Assembly: GCA_014653535.1 (NCBI GenBank)
Contig: JACWEK010000002.1
Coordinates: 1-64,000, forward strand
DNA: 64,000 nucleotides
Direction of reading: 5' to 3'
Source of the DNA: Pelagibacterales bacterium SAG-MED43
GTDB taxonomy: Bacteria > Pseudomonadota > Alphaproteobacteria > Pelagibacterales > Pelagibacteraceae
Position 1 is the first letter of the stretch; each line of letters begins with the position of its first letter. Shown piece by piece: positions 35,991-45,614 of this stretch. Both the position numbers and the translations under genes were made by a program. The notes under the pieces were generated by a model, which searched no databases, had not been told where the DNA came from, and saw nothing but the letters and a program-made list of their open reading frames with translations.

Positions 35991-36792
35991 GAAGAATTTA
36001 TTGCAATTAGTTTTAATTATCTTTTTTTTGTATTTTTTTGTTTTAGTATTTTTATACTTCTATCAGCGAAATTTACTTTATCATCCAAATGAAAATAACT
36101 ATTCAGGAGATAAAATTTTAGTTGATATTAAAAAAGTTAAAATACGAACTTCAGATAACATTGAACTACTTGGATGGTATCATGAAAAAAATCTTAAAAA
36201 CTTCAAAACTTTAATTTACTTTCATGGGAATGCAGGATCTTTAGAAAATAGAATTCATAAGCTGAATCATTTTCAAGATATGAATATCAATTTTTTAATT
36301 ATAGCTTGGCGAGGGTTTAGTGGAAATAATGGTAAACCTTCTGAACAAGGTTTCTATGAAGATGGAAAAAGTGCAATTAATTGGATTACTGAAAAACAGG
36401 TGGATGAAAAAAATATTATTTTATATGGAGAGTCATTAGGCACAGGGGTAGCTACACATTTAGCTCAAAATAAAAGTTATGCGGGCGTTATTTTAGAAAC
36501 CCCATTCACATCAATGATAGATGCGGCCAAAACATTTTATCCTTATATTCCAGTAAATTTATTACTTAAAGATAAATTTGAAAATTATAAAAAAATTAAG
36601 AATATAAATGCACCTATTTTAGTAATGCATGGTGAGGCAGATCAAATAGTTCCATTCTCAATGGGTAAAAAAATTTATGAATTAGCAAATGAACCCAAAT
36701 ATTCTTACTTTACCAAATATGACAATCATATGATGGAATACGATGAAAAGTTAGTTTTAGCACTTAAATCATTTCTTAAAAGTTTAAATTAA
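35974..36792 (+). CDS. Membrane-anchored alpha/beta hydrolase (BEM46/YfhR-like)
   Basis: A 272-residue protein with one N-terminal helix (about residues 9-30) anchoring a hydrolase domain. The oxyanion region is YFHGNAGSLENR near residue 82, the nucleophile is in YGESLGTGVA near 152, the Asp in HGEADQIVPF near 218 and the His in YDNHMMEYDE near 250, a complete triad. Substrates of this family are poorly known. Confidence 0.85.
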   Translation: MFKKFRKNLLQLVLIIFFLYFFVLVFLYFYQRNLLYHPNENNYSGDKILVDIKKVKIRTSDNIELLGWYHEKNLKNFKTLIYFHGNAGSLENRIHKLNHFQDMNINFLIIAWRGFSGNNGKPSEQGFYEDGKSAINWITEKQVDEKNIILYGESLGTGVATHLAQNKSYAGVILETPFTSMIDAAKTFYPYIPVNLLLKDKFENYKKIKNINAPILVMHGEADQIVPFSMGKKIYELANEPKYSYFTKYDNHMMEYDEKLVLALKSFLKSLN

Positions 36793-36841
36793 GACACATT
36801 CCAACCAAATAAAATTCAATATTATCTTTTAAGTTTAGAAT

Positions 36842-37405
36842 ATGAGAAGAATATTTTTACTAATTATTTTTATTTTTTCTTTAAAGAACGTTGTTAGTGC
36901 AAAAGATAATGAATTTTTAGCTGATGATTTATTTCATATTGATCACATGAATTCTCATAACAAAAATTTTGCCTTGTATTTTAAGGGTAGAGAAAAATCA
37001 ATTTTGGCCAGAGGTGAAATTAGCAATTATATTAATGATTATCCAAAAGATCTTTATATTTATGATTATAATACTAAAACTTCATCTCCATTAATATCTT
37101 ATGAATGGTTTCCGTCCCACGCAAAATATTATCTTCAGGAATATGACTTTCCTGTATTTCCAGACGATTTTGCATACTATCTTCTAAAAGATAATAAAAC
37201 CTTAGTTATGATAAGTGCAGTAAAAAGTTTTAATGCTAACTTTAAATTTGATATTATAGAAAAAAAACTAGAGTTGTATCCTGCTAATGGAAAATTTGAT
37301 TTTATCATATCTTCTTTTGCCAAAAATTGTGGTCATTCTAAATTTGAGGATAATTATAAATGTAGTTTTTACAAACCATTAATATCAAGCAACTTAATTA
37401 ACTAG
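36842..37405 (+). CDS. Exported protein of unknown function
   Basis: A 187-residue protein with a signal peptide (about residues 1-20, ending VSA). The mature part is rich in aromatic residues and charges (YEWFPSHAKYYLQEYDFPVF near residue 98) and has two cysteines near the C-terminus (KNCGHSKFEDNYKCSF) that may pair. I recognise no family. It overlaps the convergent ftsY gene by eight bases. Confidence 0.65.
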   Translation: MRRIFLLIIFIFSLKNVVSAKDNEFLADDLFHIDHMNSHNKNFALYFKGREKSILARGEISNYINDYPKDLYIYDYNTKTSSPLISYEWFPSHAKYYLQEYDFPVFPDDFAYYLLKDNKTLVMISAVKSFNANFKFDIIEKKLELYPANGKFDFIISSFAKNCGHSKFEDNYKCSFYKPLISSNLIN

Positions 37406-38315
37406 TTTGAGTAAAAGCCTCGGCAAATTTTTCAGCCTCAAATATTTGTAAGTCATCCTCTTTTTCACCTAAACCTAAAGCAATAATTGGAAGTTTATAT
37501 TTTTTTGCCAAAGCTAAAAGAATCCCACCTTTTGCAGTTCCATCTAATTTTGTCATGATAATACCTGTTATTGGAATTATCTTATTAAATTCTTCGACTT
37601 GATTAATTATATTTTGACCAGACGTTGCATCTAGAACCAAGATGACATCATGCGGTGCATCTGGATCTATCTTTTTTGTTACATTGGCAATTTTTTTATA
37701 TTCCTCCATTAAATTTTTTTTATTTTGCAATCTTCCAGCTGTATCAATTAGAACTTGATCAAAATTATTATTAATAGCTTCTTCAATAGCTTTGTAAGCA
37801 ACCGAGGCAGGGTCAGATCCTTGTGATGATTTAGTTATTTGAACATCTATTTTTTTTGCCCAATTTTCTAATTGTTCAATAGCTGCAGCTCTAAAGGTAT
37901 CAGATGCAGCAAACATAACTTTATTACCGTTAGTCTTTAAAATTTTTCCAATTTTACCAATACTTGTTGTTTTTCCAACACCATTAACTCCAGAAATTAA
38001 GGTTGCATTTAGTTTATCTTTTTTTTTGAAAAAATAACTATTCTCCAAAGGTTTCATAAGAGAAATTATATATTCTTTTAAAATGAGATTGATTTCTAAT
38101 TTTAAATCTTTATTTGGATTAACTTTCTTTGTTGAAATTATATCCTTTATCTCAGAAGCAGCTTCAATACCAACATCTGATTGAATTAAAAATTCTTCAA
38201 TTTTATTTAAATTTTTATCATCTATTTCTTTTTTTATAATAATTTCTTTAAGACCAGATGAAAGTGCTGAAGCACTTTTTTGAAAACCTTTTTTAAATTT
38301 ATCAAATATTCCCAT
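37398..38315 (-). CDS. ftsY: Signal recognition particle receptor FtsY
   Basis: FtsY docks ribosome-SRP complexes at the membrane. The 305-residue protein is essentially the NG domain: helical N domain at residues 1-90, P-loop GVNGVGKTT near 109, DTAGR near 195 and TKLDGTAKGG near 260. The long acidic A domain of E. coli FtsY is absent; a short basic-amphipathic start remains. It overlaps dapF by one base and lies near ffh, its partner. Confidence 0.97.
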   Translation of the reverse strand: MGIFDKFKKGFQKSASALSSGLKEIIIKKEIDDKNLNKIEEFLIQSDVGIEAASEIKDIISTKKVNPNKDLKLEINLILKEYIISLMKPLENSYFFKKKDKLNATLISGVNGVGKTTSIGKIGKILKTNGNKVMFAASDTFRAAAIEQLENWAKKIDVQITKSSQGSDPASVAYKAIEEAINNNFDQVLIDTAGRLQNKKNLMEEYKKIANVTKKIDPDAPHDVILVLDATSGQNIINQVEEFNKIIPITGIIMTKLDGTAKGGILLALAKKYKLPIIALGLGEKEDDLQIFEAEKFAEAFTQTS

Positions 38316-39139
38316 TATAATTTTATCAAAATTTCCTTTATATCTGAAACAGGACCTTTCATATGAATAGAATTTTTCTCATCTATAAAAATTGATAATT
38401 TTCCAGTTTCAAATTCTATATCTGTATTATGATCTGTGAGTTTATTTAATGTGCCAGCAAATGCTGTTGCGCATGCTGCAGTTCCGCATGCCTTCGTTAA
38501 CCCGGCACCTCTTTCCCAGACTTTAACTTTAATTAAATTTTTATTTAAAACTTTAGCAATTGTAACATTACATTTTTCTGGAAACATTTTATGATTTTCA
38601 ATTTGTGGACCAATTTTTTCTATGTCAAAGTTTTTTATTTCATCAACAAAAAAAACAATATGAGGATTTCCAACATTTATTGCAGTGCCACCTAAATGCT
38701 CATTGTTGTTTATGTCATTAATTTTAATATTAAGATTAAGAGTATTTAACTCCTCTGAAAGGGGAATTTCATTCCATTTAACTTTTGCATTTCCAATTTC
38801 AGTTGTAACTAAATTATTATTTAGTATTTCAGATTTTAAATTTCCAGATAGAGTAGTTAAAATTATAGTTTTGTTGCCGTTTTCTTTTGAAATCAAATCA
38901 GCAACACATCTTGTCCCATTACCACACGCTCCAGACTCACCACCATCAGAATTAAAAAACTTTAAATGAGCATCTGCAGTGTTATCTCTTTCAATTAATA
39001 TTAATTGATCACATCCAATAAAATTTCTATCGCAAATTTTAATTATTTGCTCTTTTGATAAATCAGTAATTTTTTGTCTATTATCAATGATAACAAAATC
39101 GTTACCCAATCCATCCATTTTAAAAGCTTTAATGTCCAT
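38315..39139 (-). CDS. dapF: Diaminopimelate epimerase
   Basis: DapF converts LL- to meso-diaminopimelate for lysine and peptidoglycan synthesis. The 274-residue protein has both catalytic cysteines, in SGACGNGTRCVADL near residue 72 and KACGTAACATAFA near 222, and the N-terminal MDGLGNDFVIID. It heads the dapF-ftsY unit, divergent from ffh. Confidence 0.97.
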   Translation of the reverse strand: MDIKAFKMDGLGNDFVIIDNRQKITDLSKEQIIKICDRNFIGCDQLILIERDNTADAHLKFFNSDGGESGACGNGTRCVADLISKENGNKTIILTTLSGNLKSEILNNNLVTTEIGNAKVKWNEIPLSEELNTLNLNIKINDINNNEHLGGTAINVGNPHIVFFVDEIKNFDIEKIGPQIENHKMFPEKCNVTIAKVLNKNLIKVKVWERGAGLTKACGTAACATAFAGTLNKLTDHNTDIEFETGKLSIFIDEKNSIHMKGPVSDIKEILIKL

Positions 39140-39158
39140 ATATCTTTATTTAACTTAT

Positions 39159-39187
39159 TTATTGACTTTTTGAACCTCTATTATAGT
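39159..39187 (+). promoter_or_regulatory. Putative promoter of the ffh leader RNA
   Basis: A TATAGT -10 box (39182-39187) has a TTATTG hexamer 17 bases upstream; a better TTGACT hexamer lies there too but with only a 14-base spacer. Transcription from this box would start just at the first strand of the leader RNA's closing helix. Assigned by consensus only. Confidence 0.4.
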
Positions 39188-39189
39188 TT

Positions 39190-39290
39190 GTGGCAGTTTC
39201 CGCAAAACGTTAAATTTGCGGTGTCTTTGGAAACAAAGAGATCGACACTAGTCAGCGAGGGTTCGCCCACTAGTGTGATTACTGCTGTGT
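39190..39290 (+). ncRNA. Structured RNA / 5' leader upstream of ffh (candidate)
   Basis: About 100 bases fold on paper into a four-way junction. The closing helix pairs TGGCAGT (39191-39197) with ACTGCTG (39281-39287), including G-U pairs. Inside are three hairpins: CCGCAAA/TTTGCGG (39200-39221, eight-base loop), TCTTTG-GAAA-CAAAGA (39224-39239, GNRA tetraloop), and ACACTAGT/ACTAGTGT (39245-39276), which carries a six-base bulge and a GGG-TTCG-CCC cap. It ends about ten bases before the ffh start. It lacks the SRP RNA core (GGAAG..GCAGCC-type loop) and a tRNA 3' end, and I recognise no riboswitch class. It may be an ffh leader or an independent RNA. Confidence 0.65.
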
Positions 39291-39299
39291 GTAATAAAT

Positions 39300-40658
39300 A
39301 TGTTTGAAAATTTAACTAATAAATTTGAAGAAATTTTTTCTTCTTTAAAAAAGGCTCCCTCCCTTGATGAAAATCAAGTTGATGAAGGTTTGAGAGGTAT
39401 TAGACAGGCTTTACTTGAAGCAGACGTCTCCTTAGACGTTGCAAAAGAATTTATTGAAAAAGTTAAGCCAAAAGCTTTAGGACAAGAAATAATTAGATCA
39501 ACATCACCTGGAGATATGGTAGTTAAGATCGTTTACGATGAGCTAGTAAGTTTATTAGGTGAAAAAAATAATGATGTAAATCTTAATGCGGTTCCTCCAG
39601 TGCCAATGATGCTAGTTGGATTACAAGGTTCTGGTAAAACTACCACAACTGCTAAACTTGCAAGATATCTTGAAAATACGAAAAAAAAGAAAGTTATGAT
39701 GGTTAGCTTAGATATCTATAGGCCAGCTGCCCAAGAACAATTAAAATCTTTAGGGGAACAAAATAATATTTTAACGCTTCCCATAATTGAAGGCCAACAA
39801 CCAGCTGATATTTGTCAAAGAGCTATTAGTGCAGCTAATTTAAATGGTGCTGATATTATATTATTTGATACTGCAGGCAGGACGCAGATCGATCTACAAA
39901 TGATGAGTGAAATCAAACAAATTGAAAAAACAATTAATCCTGCAGAGACATTTTTGGTTGCAGATTCACTTACAGGACAAGTAGCGGCATCTGTTGCAAA
40001 AGAATTTAAAAATACTGTAAATATTTCTGGAATAATTTTAACTAGAGCAGATGGTGATGCTAGAGGTGGAGCAGCAGTTAGTATGAAGTACGTTTCTCAA
40101 GTTCCAATTAAATTTTTAGGAATAGGTGAAAAAATTGAAAATCTTGAAGTATTTCATCCAGATAGAATTGCAAATAGAATTCTGGGCATGGGAGATATCG
40201 TATCTCTTGTAGAAAAAGCTGCACAAGATCTAGGTGAAGAAAATATTAAAAAGGCTGAAGAAAATTTAAAAAAAGGACAATTTTCAATGCAAGATTATTT
40301 AACCCAATTAAGACAAATGAAAAAGATGGGTGGAATAGAAGGTGTAATGTCTTTTATGCCAGGTGTATCCAAGGTTAAATCCCAAATGGATGCAGCAGGA
40401 ATAGATGAAAGTGTTATTACTAAAAATGAAGCAATAATTTTGTCCATGACAAAAAAAGAAAGAGAGAACCCAAAAATAATTGATGGTTCAAGAAAAAAAA
40501 GAATTGCGAGTGGCTCAGGTACAGACCCAGCTACTATCAATAAATTGTTAAAACAATTTAAAATGATGTCTGAAATGATGAAAAAGATGTCTAAAGGAAA
40601 TCTGAAAGGTATGACTGATAAAGGAATACCGCCAGAATTATTTAATCAATTAAAATAA
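39300..40658 (+). CDS. ffh: Signal recognition particle protein Ffh
   Basis: Ffh binds signal sequences and 4.5S RNA for co-translational targeting. The 452-residue protein shows the N domain, the GTPase with GLQGSGKTTTTAK near residue 107 and DTAGR near 191, and the Met-rich M domain from about 300 (FSMQDYLTQLRQMKKMGG; MMSEMMKKMSKGN). The RNA-binding segment SGSGTDPATINKLLKQF is present. It leads an operon with rpsP, trmD and rplS, under a possible structured leader. Confidence 0.98.
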   Translation: MFENLTNKFEEIFSSLKKAPSLDENQVDEGLRGIRQALLEADVSLDVAKEFIEKVKPKALGQEIIRSTSPGDMVVKIVYDELVSLLGEKNNDVNLNAVPPVPMMLVGLQGSGKTTTTAKLARYLENTKKKKVMMVSLDIYRPAAQEQLKSLGEQNNILTLPIIEGQQPADICQRAISAANLNGADIILFDTAGRTQIDLQMMSEIKQIEKTINPAETFLVADSLTGQVAASVAKEFKNTVNISGIILTRADGDARGGAAVSMKYVSQVPIKFLGIGEKIENLEVFHPDRIANRILGMGDIVSLVEKAAQDLGEENIKKAEENLKKGQFSMQDYLTQLRQMKKMGGIEGVMSFMPGVSKVKSQMDAAGIDESVITKNEAIILSMTKKERENPKIIDGSRKKRIASGSGTDPATINKLLKQFKMMSEMMKKMSKGNLKGMTDKGIPPELFNQLK

Positions 40659-40671
40659 AAAAGGAGAATAA

Positions 40672-41190
40672 ATGTTAAAGTTAAGACTATCAAGAGGTGG
40701 AACGAAGAAGAGACCCGTTTATAAAGTAGTTGTGGCGGACAGTAGATTTGCAAGGGATGGAAGATTTATTGAAAAGGTTGGTTTTTTCAATCCATTACTT
40801 CCTAAAGAAAAAAAAGAAAGAATTGGACTTGAGGCTGAAAGAATTAAATATTGGCTAGGTCAAGGTGCACAGCCAACTACAAGAGTAGCAAGAATTTTAG
40901 GAGAAAATGAATTAATGCCTATGCCTGCTAATGGAAATAATCCTCAAAAAGCGATTGCTAAGAAAGATAGAAAAAAAGAAGGATCTGAAGAAGCTCCTAA
41001 AGCAGAAGCAGCACCAGCAGCAGAAGCTAAAAAGGAAGAAGCTCCTAAAGCAGAAGCAGCGCCAGCAGCAGAAGCTAAAAAGGAAGAAGCTCCTAAAGCA
41101 GAAGCAGCACCAGCAGCAGAAGCTAAAAAGGAAGAAGCTCCTAAAGCAGAAGCTAAAAAAGAAGAAGCTCCTAAAGAGGAAAAAAAATAA
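40672..41190 (+). CDS. rpsP: Ribosomal protein S16 with repetitive C-terminal tail
   Basis: The first 85 or so residues are a normal S16 (LRLSRGGTKKRPVYKVVVAD; GFFNPL), part of the 30S body. The protein runs to 172 residues because of a tail beginning near residue 104 made of three EEAPKAEAAPAAEAKK repeats plus shortened copies. The tail is Ala/Pro/Glu/Lys-rich and likely disordered. A clear ribosome site (AAGGAG) precedes the ATG. Order rpsP-trmD-rplS is classical, with rimM missing between rpsP and trmD. Confidence 0.96.
   Translation: MLKLRLSRGGTKKRPVYKVVVADSRFARDGRFIEKVGFFNPLLPKEKKERIGLEAERIKYWLGQGAQPTTRVARILGENELMPMPANGNNPQKAIAKKDRKKEGSEEAPKAEAAPAAEAKKEEAPKAEAAPAAEAKKEEAPKAEAAPAAEAKKEEAPKAEAKKEEAPKEEKK
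40987..41190 (+). repeat. 48-bp tandem repeats in rpsP
   Basis: Three in-frame 48-base units (40987-41034, 41035-41082 and 41083-41130) are identical except for one A/G difference in the second. A 30-base shortened unit (41131-41160) and a terminal partial unit that includes the stop codon follow. The near identity suggests recent expansion by slippage or unequal crossing. Confidence 0.9.
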
Positions 41191-41204
41191 TCTAAAGTTT
41201 GTTT

Positions 41205-41891
41205 ATGTTTCAAGCTCAAGTATTTACTCTTTATCCTGAGGTTTTTCCTGGCCCATTAGCTAAAAGTCTTTATGGAAAAGCTTTGTCTAATAAATTATGG
41301 AATTTAAACGTAATAAACATTAGAGACTCAGCTACTGACAAACACAAAACAGTTGATGACACTCCGTATGGTGGAGGAACAGGAATGTTATTAAAAGCTG
41401 ATGTTTTAGCAAAAGCGCTTGATCAAAAAGTTAAAAAAGGAGAGAGAATTTTTTATCTTTCACCAAAAGGTAAAAAATTTGATCAAAAACTTGCTCAAAA
41501 ATTATCAAAAGAAAAATCTATATCTTTGATATGTGGTCATTTTGAAGGAGTAGATGAAAGAGTTTTAACTACAAGGAATATTGAAGAATTAAGTATAGGA
41601 GATTATGTTTTGTCAGGGGGTGAAACTGCTGCGTTAGTAGTGCTTGATAGTATTTTGAGACTTTTGCCAGGAGTTATAGGAAATGATAAATCTTCACTCG
41701 ATGAAACCTTTGAAAATGGTCTTTTAGAATATCCTCAATATACAAAACCTCAAATATGGGAAGAAAAATCAGTACCAGATGTATTATTATCAGGAGATCA
41801 TAATAAAATTAAAGACTGGCGTTTATCTCAATCTGAGGCTATAACACGCGACCGAAGACCAGATTTATGGCAAAAATATAAGAAAAACTAG
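41205..41891 (+). CDS. trmD: tRNA (guanine-37-N1)-methyltransferase
   Basis: TrmD methylates G37 of tRNAs reading CNN codons, preventing frameshifts. The 228-residue SPOUT enzyme has [13 protein letters not shown] near residue 57 and the trefoil-knot SAM site [20 protein letters not shown] near 128. I place the start at the ATG giving [16 protein letters not shown]; a TTG two codons upstream is possible. Position between rpsP and rplS supports it. Confidence 0.97.
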   Translation: MFQAQVFTLYPEVFPGPLAKSLYGKALSNKLWNLNVINIRDSATDKHKTVDDTPYGGGTGMLLKADVLAKALDQKVKKGERIFYLSPKGKKFDQKLAQKLSKEKSISLICGHFEGVDERVLTTRNIEELSIGDYVLSGGETAALVVLDSILRLLPGVIGNDKSSLDETFENGLLEYPQYTKPQIWEEKSVPDVLLSGDHNKIKDWRLSQSEAITRDRRPDLWQKYKKN

Positions 41892-41907
41892 TTTGTTAAA
41901 TATTAAA

Positions 41908-42468
41908 ATGAAAACAATAGAAGAAATAAACCAACACAATGTTAAAAAGATTTTATCTGGAAAAAAAATACCAGAATTTTATCCAGGTGATGTTGTTAAA
42001 GTTGGTGTTAGAATTACAGAAGGTAAAAAAGAGAGAATTCAATACTTTGAAGGTGTGTGCATAGCTAAAAAAAGTAGAAACATAAATTCTTCATTTACAG
42101 TAAGAAAAATCTCTTTTGGTGAGGGTGTAGAAAGAACTTTTCCTTTATTTGGACCAGTAATAGACTCAATTAAAGTTATTAGATCTGGAAAAGTAAGAAG
42201 AGCTAAACTTTATTATTTAAGAGATAGAACTGGTAAATCAGCAAGAATTACAGAAAAGATTAGAAAAAAAATTGGAATTGATCTTGAAGTAAAACCAGAG
42301 ACAGTAACCGAAGAAAATATTGTACCAGTAGCTGAAACTTCAAAAGAAGAGGTATCTAAAACAGATATGGCTTCAGCAACAGAAACTAAAGAAGTAAAAA
42401 GTGAAAAAGACTTTAAGTCTGAAAATAAAACAGACAATAAACTTGAAAATATACCAGAAAAAAAATAA
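41908..42468 (+). CDS. rplS: Ribosomal protein L19 with acidic/lysine-rich tail
   Basis: Residues 1 to about 115 are standard L19 ([20 protein letters not shown] near residue 25; [17 protein letters not shown] near 98), at the 30S-50S interface. A further 70 residues rich in Glu, Lys, Thr and Ser follow, without a recognisable domain, much like the S16 tail in this operon though not repetitive. I chose the ATG start ([11 protein letters not shown]) over an upstream TTG. Some alphaproteobacteria also extend L19, so this is unusual rather than unique. Confidence 0.95.
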   Translation: MKTIEEINQHNVKKILSGKKIPEFYPGDVVKVGVRITEGKKERIQYFEGVCIAKKSRNINSSFTVRKISFGEGVERTFPLFGPVIDSIKVIRSGKVRRAKLYYLRDRTGKSARITEKIRKKIGIDLEVKPETVTEENIVPVAETSKEEVSKTDMASATETKEVKSEKDFKSENKTDNKLENIPEKK

Positions 42469-42479
42469 CTTTTTTTTCA

Positions 42480-43883
42480 ATGCCCAATACTCTTTACGAT
42501 AAAATTTGGAACGATCACTTAGTAGACCAACAAGAAGATGGCACAGCTTTATTGTTTGTTGATAGACATTTGGTTCATGAAGTAACTAGTCCACAGGCAT
42601 TTGAGGGTTTAAGAAATTCAAATCGTAAAGTGAGACACCCAAATTTAACACTTGCAGTTGCTGATCATAATGTTCCAACAACTGATAGATCAAAAGGAAT
42701 TTCTGATAAAGATTCAAAAATACAAGTTGAAACTTTAGAGGCTAATTGCAAAGAATTTGGAATTAAATTATTTGGAATGAACGATAAAAGACAAGGAATT
42801 GTACATGTTACAGGTCCAGAGCAAGGTTTTACTCAACCTGGAACAGTAATAGTATGTGGTGATAGTCATACAGCAACGCACGGTGCTTTTGGTTCCTTGG
42901 CATTTGGAATTGGAACTTCAGAAGTAGAACATGTTTTGGCAACTCAAACATTAGTTCAAAAAAAAGCCAAAAATTTTAAAGTAAATGTTAATGGTAAACT
43001 TCCATTAGGAGTAACCTCTAAAGATGTTATTTTACAAATAATTGGAAAAATTGGTACAGCAGGTGGAACAGGTTGTGTGATAGAATATGCTGGTGACTTA
43101 ATTAGATCATTAAGTGTTGAGCAAAGAATGACAATTTGCAATATGACCATAGAAGGTGGGGCTAGAGCAGGATTAATAGCGCCAGATGAAAAAATATTTA
43201 AATATTTAGAAGGTAGACCAATGTCTCCAAAAGGTGAAGATTGGAATAAGGCTTTAGAATATTGGAAAAATTTAAAGACAGATGATAACGCTAAATTTGA
43301 TAAAGAAATTGATCTTAAAGCAGAAGAGATTTTACCAATGATAACTTGGGGAACTTCACCACAAGACGTAATTACCATAGATCAAAAGGTTCCAAATCCT
43401 CAAAATGAAAAAGATGAGGACAGAAAAAATTCTTTAGAGAGATCCTTAAACTATATGGGTTTAAAACCTAATATGGCTGCGAAAGATATTAAGATAGACA
43501 AAGTTTTTATAGGAAGTTGTACTAATGGAAGAATAGAAGATCTAAGAGAAGCAGCGAAAATTTTAAAAGATAAAAAAATTGCGTCTCATGTTCAGGCCAT
43601 GGTAGTTCCGGGATCAGGATTAGTAAAAGAACAAGCTGAACAAGAGGGGTTAGATAAAATATTTGTTAATTCTGGTTTTGAATGGAGAGAGCCAGGTTGT
43701 TCGATGTGTTTAGCCATGAATGCAGATAAGCTTAAACCCCAAGAAAGATGTGCGTCTACATCAAATAGAAATTTCGAAGGAAGACAAGGAAGAGGTGGCA
43801 GAACACATTTAGTAAGCCCTGGAATGGCTGCTGCTGCTGCAATTTCTGGAAATCTTGATGATGTTAGAAAGTACCAAAATTAA
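42480..43883 (+). CDS. leuC: 3-isopropylmalate dehydratase large subunit
   Basis: LeuC with LeuD isomerises isopropylmalate in leucine synthesis. The 467-residue aconitase-family protein keeps the three 4Fe-4S cysteines in GSCTNGR and [10 protein letters not shown], and [14 protein letters not shown] near residue 127. leuD starts at the next base, then leuB overlaps leuD; the three steps are contiguous. Confidence 0.97.
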   Translation: MPNTLYDKIWNDHLVDQQEDGTALLFVDRHLVHEVTSPQAFEGLRNSNRKVRHPNLTLAVADHNVPTTDRSKGISDKDSKIQVETLEANCKEFGIKLFGMNDKRQGIVHVTGPEQGFTQPGTVIVCGDSHTATHGAFGSLAFGIGTSEVEHVLATQTLVQKKAKNFKVNVNGKLPLGVTSKDVILQIIGKIGTAGGTGCVIEYAGDLIRSLSVEQRMTICNMTIEGGARAGLIAPDEKIFKYLEGRPMSPKGEDWNKALEYWKNLKTDDNAKFDKEIDLKAEEILPMITWGTSPQDVITIDQKVPNPQNEKDEDRKNSLERSLNYMGLKPNMAAKDIKIDKVFIGSCTNGRIEDLREAAKILKDKKIASHVQAMVVPGSGLVKEQAEQEGLDKIFVNSGFEWREPGCSMCLAMNADKLKPQERCASTSNRNFEGRQGRGGRTHLVSPGMAAAAAISGNLDDVRKYQN

Positions 43884-44489
43884 ATGCAAAAATTTAATAC
43901 GCTAAAGAGCATTCCAGCATATCTACCAATAGTAAATATTGATACAGATATGATAATACCAAAACAATTTTTAAAAACTATAAAAAGAACTGGTCTTGGC
44001 AAAAACTTATTTTTTGAGATGAGATATGATGATCAAGGCAAAAAAATAAGTGATTTTATTTTAAATAAAAATCCGTTTAATAATTCTAAAATTTTAATTG
44101 CTGGAAAAAATTTTGGTTGTGGTTCATCTAGAGAGCATGCCCCATGGGCATTGTTAGATTTTGGTATAACTTGTGTCATCAGCTCAAGTTTTGCGGATAT
44201 CTTTTATAGTAATTGTTTTAAAAATGGAATTTTACCAATCATTCTTGAAGAAGATAAAATTAAGGAGCTATCTGAATATGCAAATCGAAAAGAGGAAATT
44301 TCAGTGGATCTCAATGAAAACAAAATTTTTTACGGAAATAATGAAATAAAATTTGATTTAGATGCATTTAAAAAAAAATGTCTCTTAGAAGGATTAGACG
44401 ATATAGCACTTTCTCTAAAAAAATCGGAAAAAATTGAAAATTTTGAAAAAAATTTAAAAGATAAAAAACCTTGGATTTTTAATGATTAA
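43884..44489 (+). CDS. leuD: 3-isopropylmalate dehydratase small subunit
   Basis: A 201-residue swivel-domain subunit with [14 protein letters not shown] near residue 18 and [17 protein letters not shown] near 72, the latter being the hallmark of LeuD. It joins the LeuC subunit to form isopropylmalate isomerase. Its end overlaps the leuB start by eight bases. Confidence 0.96.
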   Translation: MQKFNTLKSIPAYLPIVNIDTDMIIPKQFLKTIKRTGLGKNLFFEMRYDDQGKKISDFILNKNPFNNSKILIAGKNFGCGSSREHAPWALLDFGITCVISSSFADIFYSNCFKNGILPIILEEDKIKELSEYANRKEEISVDLNENKIFYGNNEIKFDLDAFKKKCLLEGLDDIALSLKKSEKIENFEKNLKDKKPWIFND

Positions 44490-45588
44490 AGTAAAAAAAA
44501 GAAAAATTTTATTATTACCAGGTGATGGTATTGGTCCTGAAGTTATAAGTGAAGTAAAAAAAATAATTAATTGGTTTAACGATAAAAAATCACTTGATTT
44601 TGAAATAGATCAAGATCTTGCTGGTGGGTGTTCATTTGACAAACACGGAACTCCTATAACTGATGAAGTATTTTATAAAGCTTTAGAAAGTGCTGCTGTA
44701 ATATTAGGGGCAGTTGGAGGTCCAAAGTGGGATAATGTAGAATTTTCAAAAAAACCTGAAAGAGCACTATTAAAACTCAGAAAAGAATTAAAATTATTTG
44801 CAAACTTAAGACCTGCTATTTGTTTTAAACAATTAGTTGATGCGTCAACTTTAAAACCAGAAATTGTTTCTGGTTTAGATATTATGATAGTAAGAGAACT
44901 AACGGGTGGAATATACTTTGGTGAACCTCGAGGGATTAAACCAATTGAAAATGGTGAAAGAAAAGGAATTAATACTCACACATACACAAGTAGTGAAATA
45001 ATTAGAGTCGCTAAAATTGCTTTCGATTTAGCAAAAAAAAGATCAAACAAAGTTACATCGTGTGAAAAATCAAATGTTATGGAAGCAGGGCAACTATGGA
45101 GAGAAGAAGTCCAAGCATTACATGAAAAAGAATATAAAGATGTAGAACTAAGCCATATGCTTGCTGATAACTGTGCTATGCAATTACTAAGAAATCCTAA
45201 ACAGTTTGATGTAATTGTAACAGATAATTTATTTGGAGATATGCTATCTGATCAGGCATCAATGCTGACAGGATCTCTAGGGCTTTTACCATCTGCATCT
45301 TTAGGTGCTAAAAATGAAGATGGAGAAATGAGAGCAATGTATGAACCAATTCATGGTTCAGCCCCAGATATAGCTGGTAAAGGAATTGCAAATCCAATTG
45401 CAACTATATTGAGCTTTGCTATGGCTTTAAGGTATTCTTTAGACCTAGATAAAGAGGCTGAAGCTCTAGAAAAAGCAGTACAGGATGTACTAAATGATGG
45501 ATTAAGAACAAAAGATATTCTATCAGATGGAACGAAAGAAGTATCAACCTCTCAAATGGGAGATGCGATAATTTCAAAATTGCAATAA
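44482..45588 (+). CDS. leuB: 3-isopropylmalate dehydrogenase
   Basis: LeuB oxidatively decarboxylates 3-isopropylmalate. The 368-residue protein has [12 protein letters not shown] near residue 11, the substrate-binding [14 protein letters not shown] near 138 and [20 protein letters not shown] near 250 with the metal-binding aspartates. Length is normal. It closes the leuCDB run, 26 bases before dmdC. Confidence 0.97.
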   Translation: MIKVKKRKILLLPGDGIGPEVISEVKKIINWFNDKKSLDFEIDQDLAGGCSFDKHGTPITDEVFYKALESAAVILGAVGGPKWDNVEFSKKPERALLKLRKELKLFANLRPAICFKQLVDASTLKPEIVSGLDIMIVRELTGGIYFGEPRGIKPIENGERKGINTHTYTSSEIIRVAKIAFDLAKKRSNKVTSCEKSNVMEAGQLWREEVQALHEKEYKDVELSHMLADNCAMQLLRNPKQFDVIVTDNLFGDMLSDQASMLTGSLGLLPSASLGAKNEDGEMRAMYEPIHGSAPDIAGKGIANPIATILSFAMALRYSLDLDKEAEALEKAVQDVLNDGLRTKDILSDGTKEVSTSQMGDAIISKLQ

Positions 45589-45614
45589 TCTATTAATTAT
45601 CCTAAACTAAATCT

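Noticed and set aside
39190-39290. Calling the ffh leader RNA the SRP 4.5S RNA or a tRNA
   Set aside because: It lacks the conserved SRP asymmetric-loop sequence and single long hairpin, and it has no CCA end, anticodon arm of seven-base loop or standard T-arm.
40987-41190. CRISPR-like array
   Set aside because: The 48-base units are contiguous, in frame, without spacers, and encode the S16 tail.
40944-41219. Antisense reading frame opposite the rpsP repeats (Ala/Ser-rich)
   Set aside because: It is a mirror of the repetitive S16 tail with no independent start signal or family match.
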